Of a DNA stretch of 64,000 nucleotides, positions 23,379 to 33,838 are shown one piece after another. The translations under genes and the position numbers were made by a program. The notes under the pieces are model-generated. The model was given only the letters and a program-made list of their open reading frames with translations. It was not told where the DNA came from and did not search any database. Numbering within the stretch: position 1 is the stretch's first letter; every line of letters begins with the position of its first letter. This DNA comes from Ceratodon purpureus. Its lineage: Eukaryota > Streptophyta > Bryopsida > Pseudoditrichales > Ditrichaceae. The stretch is taken from assembly GCA_014871385.1 (NCBI GenBank), contig CM026426.1, positions 30,927,452-30,991,451 on the forward strand. Reading direction: 5' to 3'.

Positions 23379-23498
23379 TGCCACCTTCCTCCCCTGATTC
23401 GCACCCCCCCATTTTGTGCATTTTGCCTTCAACAGCCCGAGGGTAGCTGATTGCTTAGTGTTACGGTGGGTTTTACAACAATCGCTGTACCGTCCAAC

Positions 23499-23903
23499 AT
23501 GAATTCCAACGCATGCAATTGCCAACAAATCAATTCGTACATGGGTTTAACAAATGGAGCCACTCCACCGAGCAGTGCACAGCGAACGGACACAATTATT
23601 TGGTCAATGCTGGAGCGACTCCGGAAACTGATCGAGTTGTTGGAGGATTGGATCTCTTGCCAAGACAAATTGGTGGCATACGTAGAGAATGGACGGCCTC
23701 TGCCTCCAACCACTGAAGAGCAGTTGGCAACCTGAGCAACTGTCAAAGAACTTGACTGTGAGATTGGCAATCTCATCAAAGAACTGAAGAAGGAGATGGC
23801 AATACTTTGTGTCCTCAATATTGTCTCCAGTGCTCAAACAAACCATTTCGAGACGCACTTGAAAGACCTAGAGGACCGGTACCTAGAGTGCATGGCACAG
23901 TAA
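23499..23903 (+). pseudogene. Small coiled-coil protein with one internal stop
   Basis: From ATG 23499 the frame runs 78 codons to TGA 23733-23735 and then stays open to TAA 23901-23903, 134 codons in all. The first part has a hydrophilic N-terminus and an amphipathic helix (MLERLRKLIELLEDWISC). The second part (VKELDCEIGNLIKELKKEM, then HFETHLKDLEDRYLECM) is also strongly helical, with Leu/Ile heptads. I do not recognise the family. AATAAATAAA near 23936 may be its polyadenylation signal. Its promoter and leader are near-duplicates of those of the next gene. It is either a one-stop pseudogene or two short frames. Confidence 0.45.
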
Positions 23904-24039
23904 TTAACATTACAATGAAGTGATAAATTTTTAAAATAAATAAAGTATTTTTTTTAACCCTGAATTTCCAAGTTCTCTCTGGTTTACTCTGATTTTTAAC
24001 GGTGTTCTAGTTTGTGGTGGTGCCCGTTATTGAGAACGC

Positions 24040-24403
24040 GCGCTCTCGTTTTGGACCAGTGCTCGCGCCCGTCCATCCAGCGATCGCGTCCGTGCAATTC
24101 TGATTGCGCCTGATCCATATCCCCGCGCCCGCGACGACATCCACGTGCGCGCCCCTTCCGTACCCGGACGAAGCCTGCTCGCACCCCATGAAGACCGGGT
24201 CGCTACCCGCGCGCGTGGTAAAACCCACTTGCGCCCGTCATATACCCGCGATGGGAACCGCTCGCGCCCGTTGATACCCGCGCAAGCGCGGAGGTATACA
24301 CGGCCAAAACCCCGCCTACAGTGCCTGCGCGCACGCGTAGGGTCTCTGCTCGGGCCCGTAGCAGGATGCTCGCGCCCATTCCCTGGCGCCCGTGACTATA
24401 AAA
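24040..24403 (+). promoter_or_regulatory. GCGCCCG-array promoter of the RING-like gene
   Basis: More than a dozen GCGCCCG or one-mismatch copies lie between 24040 and 24395, ending GGCGCCCGTGAC and then TATAAAA at 24397-24403. The leader at 24474-24508 repeats the leader of the coiled-coil gene (CTTCAACAGCCC, then GGGTAGCTGATTGCTT). Confidence 0.6.
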
Positions 24404-24411
24404 GGGCGATT

Positions 24412-24413
<2 letters not shown>

Positions 24414-24445
<32 letters not shown>
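24414..24445 (+). repeat. Homopolymer of 32 C
   Basis: An uninterrupted C run starts 11 bp after the TATA box. The sister promoter has only a C run of 8 near 23404, so this run has expanded or reflects an assembly problem. Confidence 0.9.
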
Positions 24446-24704
24446 ATTTTGCACTCCCCCCCTTTGAGCACCTTGCCTTCAACAGCCCCCGGGTAGCTGA
24501 TTGCTTGGTACTCAGGTGGGCCCCAGCATTATCAGACACCTGTCCGGGCTTTTATTCTCCAGAACTCTATGGTGTTTGTGTGGTACATTTGAAAATATTG
24601 TAAATGTTTATAATTTGTAAATGTGATTGAGGTTTTGGGGTAATCGTAGGCTTTTAATTTTGCACTTTTGGAAGACTTCAAAGAACGATCTACCTCGAGC
24701 AGAT

Positions 24705-27167
24705 ATGGAACAACAACGACCAAATCAGCCTACGGAGGCAGAATAGAGGAAAAAGCAAAAGGATGCAGGAGGGGTCAGGCATGGAAACCTCCAACATAAG
24801 AGGGTTCACGTCTTAACAAATCCTGCAAAGCTGGCATTCAGAGGGTGGGAAGCCGCACCGCAATCGTGGACTCTGGCTACGTGTGAGGAATTCATTGAAT
24901 GGTGCCACATTGGGAAGTTTTTCCCGTTGCATCGCCATAAAAACAATCGTACTTCAAACAAGGCGAACATGAAATGGTGCAAGAACCGTCAGTTTGGGAC
25001 GCGGTGTTAGGAGGTGTACTAGGTTCTTTACGGGGAGAGGATCAACGACAAAAACGAGATTCCACTCTTTATTTGTAGAATGGTATATGCCGAGGTAATG
25101 CTTCATAGGCAGGTGGATTGGAGGACCATACGGTCGACTCCTGGCATCTAGCGGCGTCCACGAGAGATGGCGATACCTACAGGGGTCCTAACATTTCCAG
25201 GTGTGGACTAGCCATACTTAGATGATCCTGAGGAGAGAGGTATCCCTGGGCCACTTGAGTGGAGTGACTCGGAACCGGATAATGAATGAAATGGTACGGT
25301 ATAACGTCGCCCCTCAGTCGCAAACAAAAGTAGCGGCATTTGCTAGAATCACACGGTTAAAAAAGAAGGATCCTGAGCTGGCTGCGTGTTTGTCGACGAG
25401 GAATCGTGCACCGCCTGGAAATCCTACTGGGGTGGGTATTGCTCATCAGGCTCCTCTAGCAATCGTTGGGGGCCCAAGCAATGTTGATGTAGCTCCTCCT
25501 GTATTGAATCCACACATTGCGGGCTCGAGCAATGTAATGGAAGATGATGACGATGGGTTTGCAACTGAGTTGGAGGCTACATTAATCGAGGATGATGCCC
25601 AAGGCCAGCAAGGCGACGCATTGCGGAACAAGCTGGAAGAAAAAAATGCGATAATTTCTGAGATGGAGAAGACAATCCAGAACTTGTATGACGAAGCTGA
25701 TAGGATGAATGAGATTATCCGGAAGCAGAAGCAGAGATTGAGCAACTTAAAGCTGCGAGGAATCCGATTAACGTACCCGACGTGAGCCAGGCTCCAATCC
25801 CTGGCAGCCCTGGAATGAACGAGGACGACGTGAATGCTATCATTGAATCGGCCACGCACGGTGTCCTGGAAGATACCCCGGTCGGAGTTCCCCGTAAGCC
25901 ATTGATCCCATTTGCATCATCGAGTCAAGTGATGCACCCCCCCAGCAGCAAATCATGTTCGTGGATTCTCAAGAGACGGAGGCCTCTTTGAGATTTCAAT
26001 AGTCAGCGATACCCACTGTCTCCGAATTGCAAGCTACCAACGGGATGCTCAAAGCGTATCTGATCCAGATGAGCAAACAATACTACCAATGGAAGATTGC
26101 ATGCATTTTGAACATTGACCGTCACAGATAGATGTACAGTGAGTTCAAAACAATTGATTGTGACTACCTCAAGATTAACACCAAGAGGAATTTCGGACTT
26201 ACCTCGTGGGCACATGAGGATGAAATGTTCCGTGACGACTTACCGATGATTGATAAGGGAATAGATTGGACGCAGTTGGGGTGGGAGTACAAGACCGCAA
26301 AATCCAATGAGAAAAGAGAGGAGAATACACAGGCAAGATTGCTCTGGCCCAATCCACAGAAGTATGTGTTGGATGGAACCAAGTGTCCCATTTGTACCAA
26401 TCCATTTGGGCCAGAGGGGGGCTGGTCATTGGGATCCTGTCAATGCATGTATCATCCACAGTGCTTGATTTTCCATGCCATGATACGTCGGTGGTGTGCA
26501 GTATGTAAGTCCTCCTTACACAGGCGTTTTTATGAGCAGTTCGGCTTGGAGACCTGGATGCCACGACATTGGGAGCAAAACCAGGAAAATACTCCAACTT
26601 TCCAGACAAGTGGGGTGACGACTTGATTTGGAATTGGCTTATGGGAATGCACCAGACCTACAAGAGTGAAATGAGCGCGCAGTGGGGGTGGGACACGGAT
26701 CGTGCGGAGATTGTAAGGATCTGCCACAAACTCATCTGGGGCGGGACTGAAGAAGAACTCGAGGGAAGGAGGAATTTCTTCTACCAAGTGCTACATGGGC
26801 AGTGGGATGTTCAAACTCGTACATTCCAGTACGGCCCCCATCGTCTTGGATTTAAGTGGAATTCCAAAGGGAATTGGTTGCGGATCAGCACAAGGAGGTG
26901 CACGAAATGACTGAACAGGTTCTCTAGATCGCGTATGACTTACAAGCCGCTGAATCTGAATGGGATATATTGTTCAAGGCTCAAGCCGTGGATTTCCTAT
27001 GCACACAACATACTCCGGAGACCCTAACAGTGCTCCGTCGAATGCGCGACAGCAACTTCATGGAAGCAATGCTTGGAGGAGATGGCATAGCGAAGAGAAC
27101 CCGTTCTGCGAAGCGGAAAGTAGTACAGCGGGAAGCTCTCGTGCAGGACACGATGAGGGTGGATTGA
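24705..27167 (+). pseudogene. RING-finger-like protein gene of the hAT-like unit, decayed
   Basis: A gene of roughly 800 codons, readable across frame shifts. The frame from ATG 24705 has TAG stops at 24744, 25008, 25020, 25149 and 25209. A shift near 25285 leads to 25287-25782, with an acidic stretch and a coiled coil (KLEEKNAIISEMEKTIQNLY). TAGs occur again at 26000 and 26129. The segment 26132-26550 holds a zinc-binding module: CPICTNPFGPEGGW, CQCMYHPQC, WCAVCKSS. Its C-x2-C ... C-x-C-x3-H-x2-C ... C-x2-C spacing is RING-like, so ubiquitin-ligase activity of the intact form is possible. A shift near 26550 gives 26569-26910, and another (with TAG 26925) gives the last part to 27167, which ends in a basic KRTRSAKRK patch. 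The family is not recognised beyond the RING-like module. Confidence 0.55.
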
Positions 27168-27594
27168 GTTCCTCTGCATTGGGCACGTGACGTTGTGGAA
27201 ATCGATGAGTGAAGACGACGTTTTTGTAAAAAGATATCGGAATATAAATACATGTAGAAGGCATACGGAATTGGATAGGTTTAGGATTACATTCACATGT
27301 TTAATGTTTGTTAAACTCAAACAATGGATGTTAATTTTCTTTCCGGATTCATTGTCGTGATTTCCAAGACACTTTTATCCTCCTTGCATCGGTCTCCCGT
27401 CTTTTGATTGCCAAACATGTTGTCCATTCCGTTCGTTGTCTCTTCTCCTTCCATCGTACGATAAGTGTATAATTAACTCTGGTGCACACCAAAATGTTTA
27501 GCATGGTAAGTGGATTTAAGTCACGGTAAGAAAATATCAGTTATGGAAAGTGTATATAAGGTATGGACTGAATTTTATGTTACGCGGATTTGAA
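27168..27594. other. 3' flank of the RING-like gene
   Basis: AATATAAATAC near 27240 may be a polyadenylation signal. TATATAAG at 27553 precedes the next GC array on the wrong side for a plus-strand gene. No ORF is supported. Confidence 0.3.
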
Positions 27595-29303
27595 CTATGA
27601 ACCCGCCCGCATGCACGCGCGCGTTTCCATGCGCCCGTAGTGTGCGTGATCGCGCGCGCGCACACCTGTCCCCCGTGAGAGTGAAAACAGGAACGCGCCC
27701 GTGCGCGTGCGCGCGAAGTGCTCGCGCCCGTCGAACCAAGAGCGCGCGCATGGATACCGAATCGTGGAATCCCCGACAATGTCTCCCGCGTACCGCTCAC
27801 GCCTGATTTTGCACGCGCCCGACCGCTCGCGCCCGTCATTGTAGGCGAGTGAGCACTGCAACCGTATCATACAAATAATTTCTCCCCCCAAACTCCCTTT
27901 TTCCATTTGCACGCGCCCGTACGCGCTCGCGCCCATCAGTGCTCGCGCCCGTTTTGCAAGCGCCCGAGCAATCCAACAAGATCACTGAAATAATTTTTCT
28001 AATTTCACCACTCCCCCATCCTATCCCCTTGTTTTTATATAATACTCCTACACTATTTAATTTGTTCTTTTTTTATTTTTCCCTTCTTCGAACACTATGC
28101 TTTCATTTAATTCCTTCTTTCATTTCGTCCAGTTCATTTTTCTAATTTCACCACTCCCCCATCCTATCCCCTTGTTTTTATTTAATACTCCTACACTCTT
28201 TGCTTTGTGCTTTTTCTTTTGTGGTAAACATTATTTTATATTTTGAATGGGTATTCGATTTATTTTTTCTTTTTTACTTTTGGTTTCACCAATCTTCCAT
28301 ACCAATGAATTATATTTCATTGCAGTCCATTCTATCCCTTGACTTTTTTTTTTTTTATTTTTTTTGAACTTCCGCTTTTTAACTTCATTGCGCGCGCCCG
28401 TTCGATCGCGCCCATCTGTCCGCGCCTGCAAGCGCCCACGCGATCGCGTCTGCGGTCGACCTATTGAACCTGCTCACGCGCGCGCCCGCGCCCGCAAGTA
28501 CTCGCGCGCGCCCGCCTTCCATGCGCGGTTGCGAGCCCGCCCAACTGCGCGTGCCCTGCTTGCGCCCAATTCCTCACGCGCGATTGCTCGGGCCCGTCCC
28601 AAACTATGCCGCGTGCGCGCGCTCTCCTGGTTTCGACGGGATTAACGCGGTAACTAGTAAAATTTATCCTATATTTTAGGTTAACTCTGCCAAAGGTTAG
28701 CTTAAAACGACTTACCTTCCACTGGGAGGGCAGACACATAAAGAGCGAGATGACAACCTGCTCCAGTACTTAGACATGTGTGAATGGGGTGGATCGTTAA
28801 CAGGCTTCAAATGTGTCACAATCTTAAATCTAAATAGGATTCCCCTTATTTTTTAAAGATGTTCACGTGTTTGTAATTCACAAACTTTAATTTTTTTCAA
28901 TTTTATTCATTTTTCCCTCTCATTGTTATTTCTTCTCAGTGAATTGAGCGCGCCAAATCGATCTCGCCCGTTCGATCGTGCCCGTACTCGACCGCCCGTG
29001 TGCGCCCGCGCCTGCATTTGCCCGCCACTGTCAGCCCGCGCCCGCCCGCTTCGACCCGCCTACGCTCACGCGCGCAACGCATCGCGAACGCGTGCAGCCG
29101 TCCTCCAGCGCTCGGGCCCGCATGCGCCCGCCCTTGCCCGTTTTTCCTTGCGCGGGCGATCCGCCACGCAGCCTGCAATCGCGCGCACCCACTTGCGCCC
29201 GCCCGTTCGCTTCGGAGCACGCCCGATCTTTTGGTGCGCGCGCGCCAGTTGGATCGCGCCCGTCCGGACAGTACTCGCCCGTCCGAGGGCGGCAGTATAT
29301 AAA
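27595..29303 (+). promoter_or_regulatory. Three GCGCCCG arrays leading to the TATA box of the hAT transposase gene
   Basis: Arrays at 27595-27960, 28390-28645 and 28945-29290 consist largely of CGCGCCCG and one-mismatch variants. AT-rich segments separate them. The last array ends GGCGGCAG followed by TATATAAA at 29296-29303. Open frames of 80-155 codons across these arrays in several frames come from the stop-poor composition and are not genes. Confidence 0.55.
27994..28212 (+). repeat. 75-bp direct repeat between GC arrays, offset 143 bp
   Basis: TTTCTAATTTCACCACTCCC and the following 50 bp occur from 27994 and again from 28137, with few differences (TATATAATACTCCTACACTA versus TATTTAATACTCCTACACTC). 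Confidence 0.85.
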
Positions 29304-29546
29304 CTGCCCCCCTGATTTGACATCCACCATACCTCCTTGCGTGTTTCATGTCCTGGATCTCCTTGAGGGCTCCTTGCTTGAAACTGTTAGCTTGGGGAGA
29401 CACTTGGTTTGGGTGGGGGGAATGTAAAAATTCTTCTCTCCATAAATCAATGTGTCAAGCACTTTTCAGACACACTAAGTTATTCAGATAATAATCTTTT
29501 GGTACTGCTGGTCCTATTAGTCCATAGACTTCTCTAATCATTCACT

Positions 29547-32159
29547 ATGGATCCGGTTGAAGCGGTTGCTCCGGCTAGAGCCGTTCCGAGACTCGATACG
29601 AGAGAGTGAACACCATGGTTTACGGTCAAGCTCAAGGAAGGGTCACTGTCAATTAAGGAAGCCCAATGTGTGTATTGCAGGACCAAGATTTCGTACGTGA
29701 AGTCTAGGTGCCTTCAGCATTATGGTTGGGACCAGCCCAATCTCTCGAGGGTTTGCCAAATGGCAGCTACCGCAGTGAAGAGGAAGTTTCAGTTTTGCGG
29801 TGGAAAGATTCCCAGCCCTTTGACACAAGAGGAGATGGATGGTATGAGGCCAACATTCACGGCGCCAGTTCAACGTCCGTGTTTTAGTGCTTCCACACAC
29901 GGCACTCTGTACGGTGGATCCGATCCCTCGTACAATGATACCGAAGAGGACCGAAATGTCTCCAATGCGGCACCTAGTAGGGCCGGTTCAAATACCACTA
30001 GGAGCTTGCGGCAAGAGGACATGAGTGAAGCACTCCAAATCTGCAAGCAAAAGGAGCTGGACATGTTGTGGGCATCCTTCTTTTACAAAGCCAACGTCGC
30101 GTTCAACGTGGCCAAACACCCAGCATTTATAAAGGCGGTGAGCACAACGTCGGCTGCCGGATTTGACTACAATCCCCCTTCCTATAACGCAATGCGAACA
30201 ACGCACATCAAGGGAAAAAAGAAGCAAATCAAGGCAAAGATTGATGAACGTACGAAAACGTCGACCGAGTTATATGGGGCTACCATTTGCTCTGATGGTT
30301 GGGATAATGTGAATCGCCGACCGTTGATGAATGTCATGCTAGTATGTCCGGCAGGCAATGTATTTCTTGGGTCTGTTGATACAACTGGCGAGAAGAAGTC
30401 AATGGGATACATTGCGGGGGAGATGAAGAAGTATATTCAAGAAATTGGCCCTCAAAATGTTGTCCAGATTTGTACGGACAATGCAGCCAACATGCTTGGC
30501 GCCATGGATAATATCCTAGAGGAGTATCCTCACATGTACAAGCAGGGATGTTGTGCCCATATTCTAGATCTTCTCCTAGAGGACTGGGGGAAGGAACGCT
30601 TTGTGAAGGATTTGGTTGCCAAAGCTAAACACGTGTGTCATTACATTTGGAGACATCATGTTCCTATGGCCCTTTTCCGCAAATTTGAACCGAAGTTGTC
30701 CTTGGTGGTTCCCGCTGAAACCAGATTCGCTTGTAACTATCTGATGATAGAGCGCCTTATAGACGTTAAATTTGCTTTGGAGCAAGTGGTCATGGCACCG
30801 GAGTGGTTTGAGTATGTCGACGGTCTATTCAACCAAACCGAGGGGGTGCGTAATCATGCAAGCGCAAGCCTAGTGCGTCAAACAATTCGTGATGATGGAT
30901 TCTGGCATCAGTGTGACAACTTCAACAACCTGGTAAAACCAGCCCTAGTAGCTCTGAGAACGTTCGATGGTAACCAGCTCGCAATGGGCAAGGCATGGGT
31001 TACTATGAGCAACCTGAAGGATCACGTGTACGGTCTCCGAGGCTCTCCTTGCTTTTTCCCACCGGACATGGCAACAAGGCTAGAGAGGCGATTGGATCGT
31101 AGATGGGACATGATGCACACTAATCTTCATTATGCCGCGGCGCTCTTGAACCCTTGGACAAAGGGCATCGCGCCCTACAAGCCATAGGAGAAGCGAAGGC
31201 GGGCTCTCAATCGGGTGTTTCGTCAGGTGGGTGGGCAAATGGGAATTCCATTTGCCGAACTCGTGGCAGAGATTACCCAGTTTGACGAGGAACGTGGCCC
31301 TTACAGCCCCGAAGTGACCATCCATATTGCAGCAGCAAATCTGGAACCCCATCAATGGTGGCAAAGGATTGGGGGGGGGGGGGGGGGGGGGGCCTTGGCA
31401 ATCATTGCCAAGCGCATTTTATCTCAGGTCTGCTCCGCCTCATCGTGTGAACGGAATTGGAGCATGTATTCGTTTGTCCACAACAAGGTACGCAACTGCC
31501 TGGGGTTGGAGAAGTCTGAGGCCTTGGTGTACATTTATACGAATAGCAGACTCCTCCGTGAACGCCCAAAGCCCAACCCCCTCAGATGGTACGAGAACAA
31601 TGCATGGTCAGAGGAGTCAGATCCGGAGAGAGATCCAAGCGAAGAGGAAGGAGATGACGACGATCATTATATACCAGTTGACCACGCAGGCAGTGGGGAT
31701 GATGATGTCTGGGGACATGATAACGTCGACGTTAACACGAATGGGCACAACGACGGTAATGGCAACGGGCGCAATGACGCTAACCGCAACAATCCTTGTG
31801 ACCGCAACAACCACGATGATAACGGTGATGCGTACGACTTCAACAATGAACCAGAATATAACCAGGGAAACCCGGACGTGAACATCTATGGAGACGAATT
31901 ACCCACACTCCCGGTATTTGATGAAGCGGCTAATGCAGAAGGAAGAGACGCACATGACGAAGGAGATGCTATTCCAGTGCATATCAATCCCGATAACAAT
32001 GACGGGGTTGCGGATGATTCCTCCAGCGAGGACCATCTTGGCAACAATAACCATGCTGGCGATGATGACGAGGGCAATGACGAAGGGGGTGATGGAAGTG
32101 ATGGACGCGGCGCAGATGGACCTCATTGGACTGGTCTCGTTAGTGGGGAGGGCAACTAG
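29547..32159 (+). pseudogene. hAT transposase: BED finger, DUF659, C-terminal dimerisation domain
   Basis: One frame from ATG 29547 to TAG 32157 (870 codons), broken only by TGA at 29607 and TAG at 31185. The leader after the TGA reads TPWFTVKLKEGS, then CVYCRTKISYVKSRCLQHYG, a BED-type zinc finger. DUF659/RNase-H core: TICSDGWDNVNRRPLMNVM (first Asp), QICTDNAANM (second Asp), GCCAHILDLLLEDWGK. The hATC domain after 31185 includes ILSQVCSASSCERNWSMYSF, with the conserved Glu in CERNWS, and NKVRNCLGLEKSEALVYIYTN. Between WWQRI and ALAIIAKRIL there are 22 G (31371-31392). The C-terminus is a long Asp/Asn/Gly-rich tail. The intact protein would bind element ends and cut them. The family call is firm. 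Confidence 0.9.
31371..31392 (+). repeat. Homopolymer of 22 G inside the hATC coding region
   Basis: It encodes an extra poly-glycine stretch at a point where hAT proteins normally have only a few residues. Its length keeps the frame. It may be an expansion or an assembly artefact. Confidence 0.9.
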
Positions 32160-32189
32160 GGAATAGGTTTAGTATAAAGAAACTCAAGC

Positions 32190-32987
32190 TTGCCCCAAGA
32201 GATTCTTCCTGCTCAGGAGAGAAGGACCGTTCACGCGATCCCCGCACGGACTATGCCTCCATCGCAACCCACTGATATGGGGGGTAACAAAGCTGATACA
32301 ATTGTGGATGAAGGCTTGGGTCGGAGGCCCACGGGTTCAATGGGCGCAAAAATAGCTAGACTCCTTAGATCATTTGCAGCGGCGAGGCCTCCACTCCATC
32401 GAGCTGGTGGTAGTCGACGTGGCGCCTCTACCATCAACCAGGACGACGTGGCGCCAGCTATAGACGACGCCATACAGAGTGTGGCCCAGCGTGGTGCGAA
32501 GAAGTCCACAAAAAGGGTTGTTAGGAAACCACCATCACAAGAACCCAGTCTGAGAACACGAAAGACAAGCAAAAGAACAGGACCTGATCCCCTCCAATTC
32601 TATAGAGGGTACACTGAAGGTGGGCCATCTTCAGGAACTGGGGTTGTTCGCACACGCGGAATTAGTGTGGATGGCATCACAGCCATCAGTTATGGAGGGA
32701 AGAAGAGGCCTATGAAGCGCCTGGTAAGTGTCAGAGATGGCGATACGGGGGAAATTTCCATCCAAGTGCGCAATATTACATCGGAGGTGGAAGGAGAGGT
32801 ACGAGCTCCAGTGGTCGGTGATCTTGAGGATGAAGGTGACGACGATCGCTCAGACAAAGAAGACCCGGATTGCGATGAGGCGCCAAATGACGGGGATGTG
32901 ATAATCCGGCACGAATTGGGGCCCACTTTGGCTCGGAAAAGACAATCTTCACGCAAGAAAAAGCCTCGCAAAGCAAGGAGAGAGTAG
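32190..32987 (+). pseudogene. Same-frame continuation downstream of the hAT ORF: basic, disordered
   Basis: After TAG 32157 and TAA 32175 the same frame stays open to 32987. No domain is recognised. The composition is Arg/Lys-rich, with a clear nuclear-localisation-like end (RKRQSSRKKKPRKARRE) and an acidic patch before it. The frame here begins with TTG; the first ATG is at 32252. It may be a second small gene of the unit or an extension of the transposase lost through stop mutations. Confidence 0.4.
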
Positions 32988-33309
32988 ACTGTGGTCTCTT
33001 TTTTAGCGCATGAAGTAGTAGTAAATCTAACCATAAAATCTATCGGCTAAAACCCCAAAAAGAGTACTACGTTATTTTTAAGTTTTTTTTTTCTTTCTAG
33101 TACCTTCTTATTACGTAGACATATACTGTTACTTAGAGACAACCTAGTTCAGTATCTCCCACTCAAACGAATTGTATGGTTGTGCTCTGTATTATTTTTT
33201 GAGCGCTAAATGCGGTTAATATATTTCCATTGAGTCATTGACCAGTGATTTTTTTTTGTATTCTGTTCAATATACGAGTATGTCCTAATCAAAATTGTAT
33301 TTAACGCTG
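32988..33309. other. Spacer between the hAT and kinase-like genes
   Basis: AT-rich with T runs. No gene or repeat recognised. Confidence 0.3.
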
Positions 33310-33666
33310 CATATCCGGGCGCGTGCACGGGGACGCGCTCGTACATGAAGGCGAGCGAGAGCACGGATACGGGCGCGTGCACGGTCACGGGTGTGTGAAG
33401 CGAGCAGGCGCTTACAGATAATCGGCGCATGCAGGGTTACGGGCGCAAGCACGCGGGCACGGGCGCCTGCAGCCTCGTCGGGCACGCCCGAACTGGGCTG
33501 ATGGGCGCACACACGCGGGCATGGGGGCGGCCCGCGGGCAGTCTCTTTGGGCGCGTGCGATCGCGGCGGACCGGCGCGTGTGGAGTCCGTGTTTGGGCGC
33601 GTGTGCAGGCCCTATACGCGCGCGTGTACGCGCTTACGGGTGCGATCATCCGAGGGGAGCATAAAA
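33310..33666 (+). promoter_or_regulatory. GC array (CGGGCGCG orientation) and TATA-like box of the kinase-like gene
   Basis: Repeated GGGCGCGTGCACGG-type units run from 33310 to 33650. The motif orientation is opposite to that of the other arrays. The array ends in GGGGAGCATAAAAGGCTCCCC-like sequence with ATAAAA at 33661-33666. The leader shares GGCTCCTTG (33717) and TTGGGTGGAGGGGAAT (33784) with the hAT leader (29368 and 29409). Confidence 0.55.
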
Positions 33667-33838
33667 GGCTCCCCTTAACCCTTATTTTCTACTTTTCAAA
33701 GTCTCCTCTTCCAGGTGGCTCCTTGTCCTAGCTCGTGACTCCACGTGCTCTGCTTGGAACTGCAGGAAGTGGTAGCAATCAGATTGGGTGGAGGGGAATT
33801 TTTGTTTTTTTTTTGGTGTCCAATTCATTATTCCAACT

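Noticed and set aside
28923-29427. Overlapping ORFs of 80-155 codons on both strands in the GC arrays
   Set aside because: GC-rich repeats rarely contain stops; the predicted peptides are Arg/Pro/Ala repeats in several frames with no domain or consistent frame.
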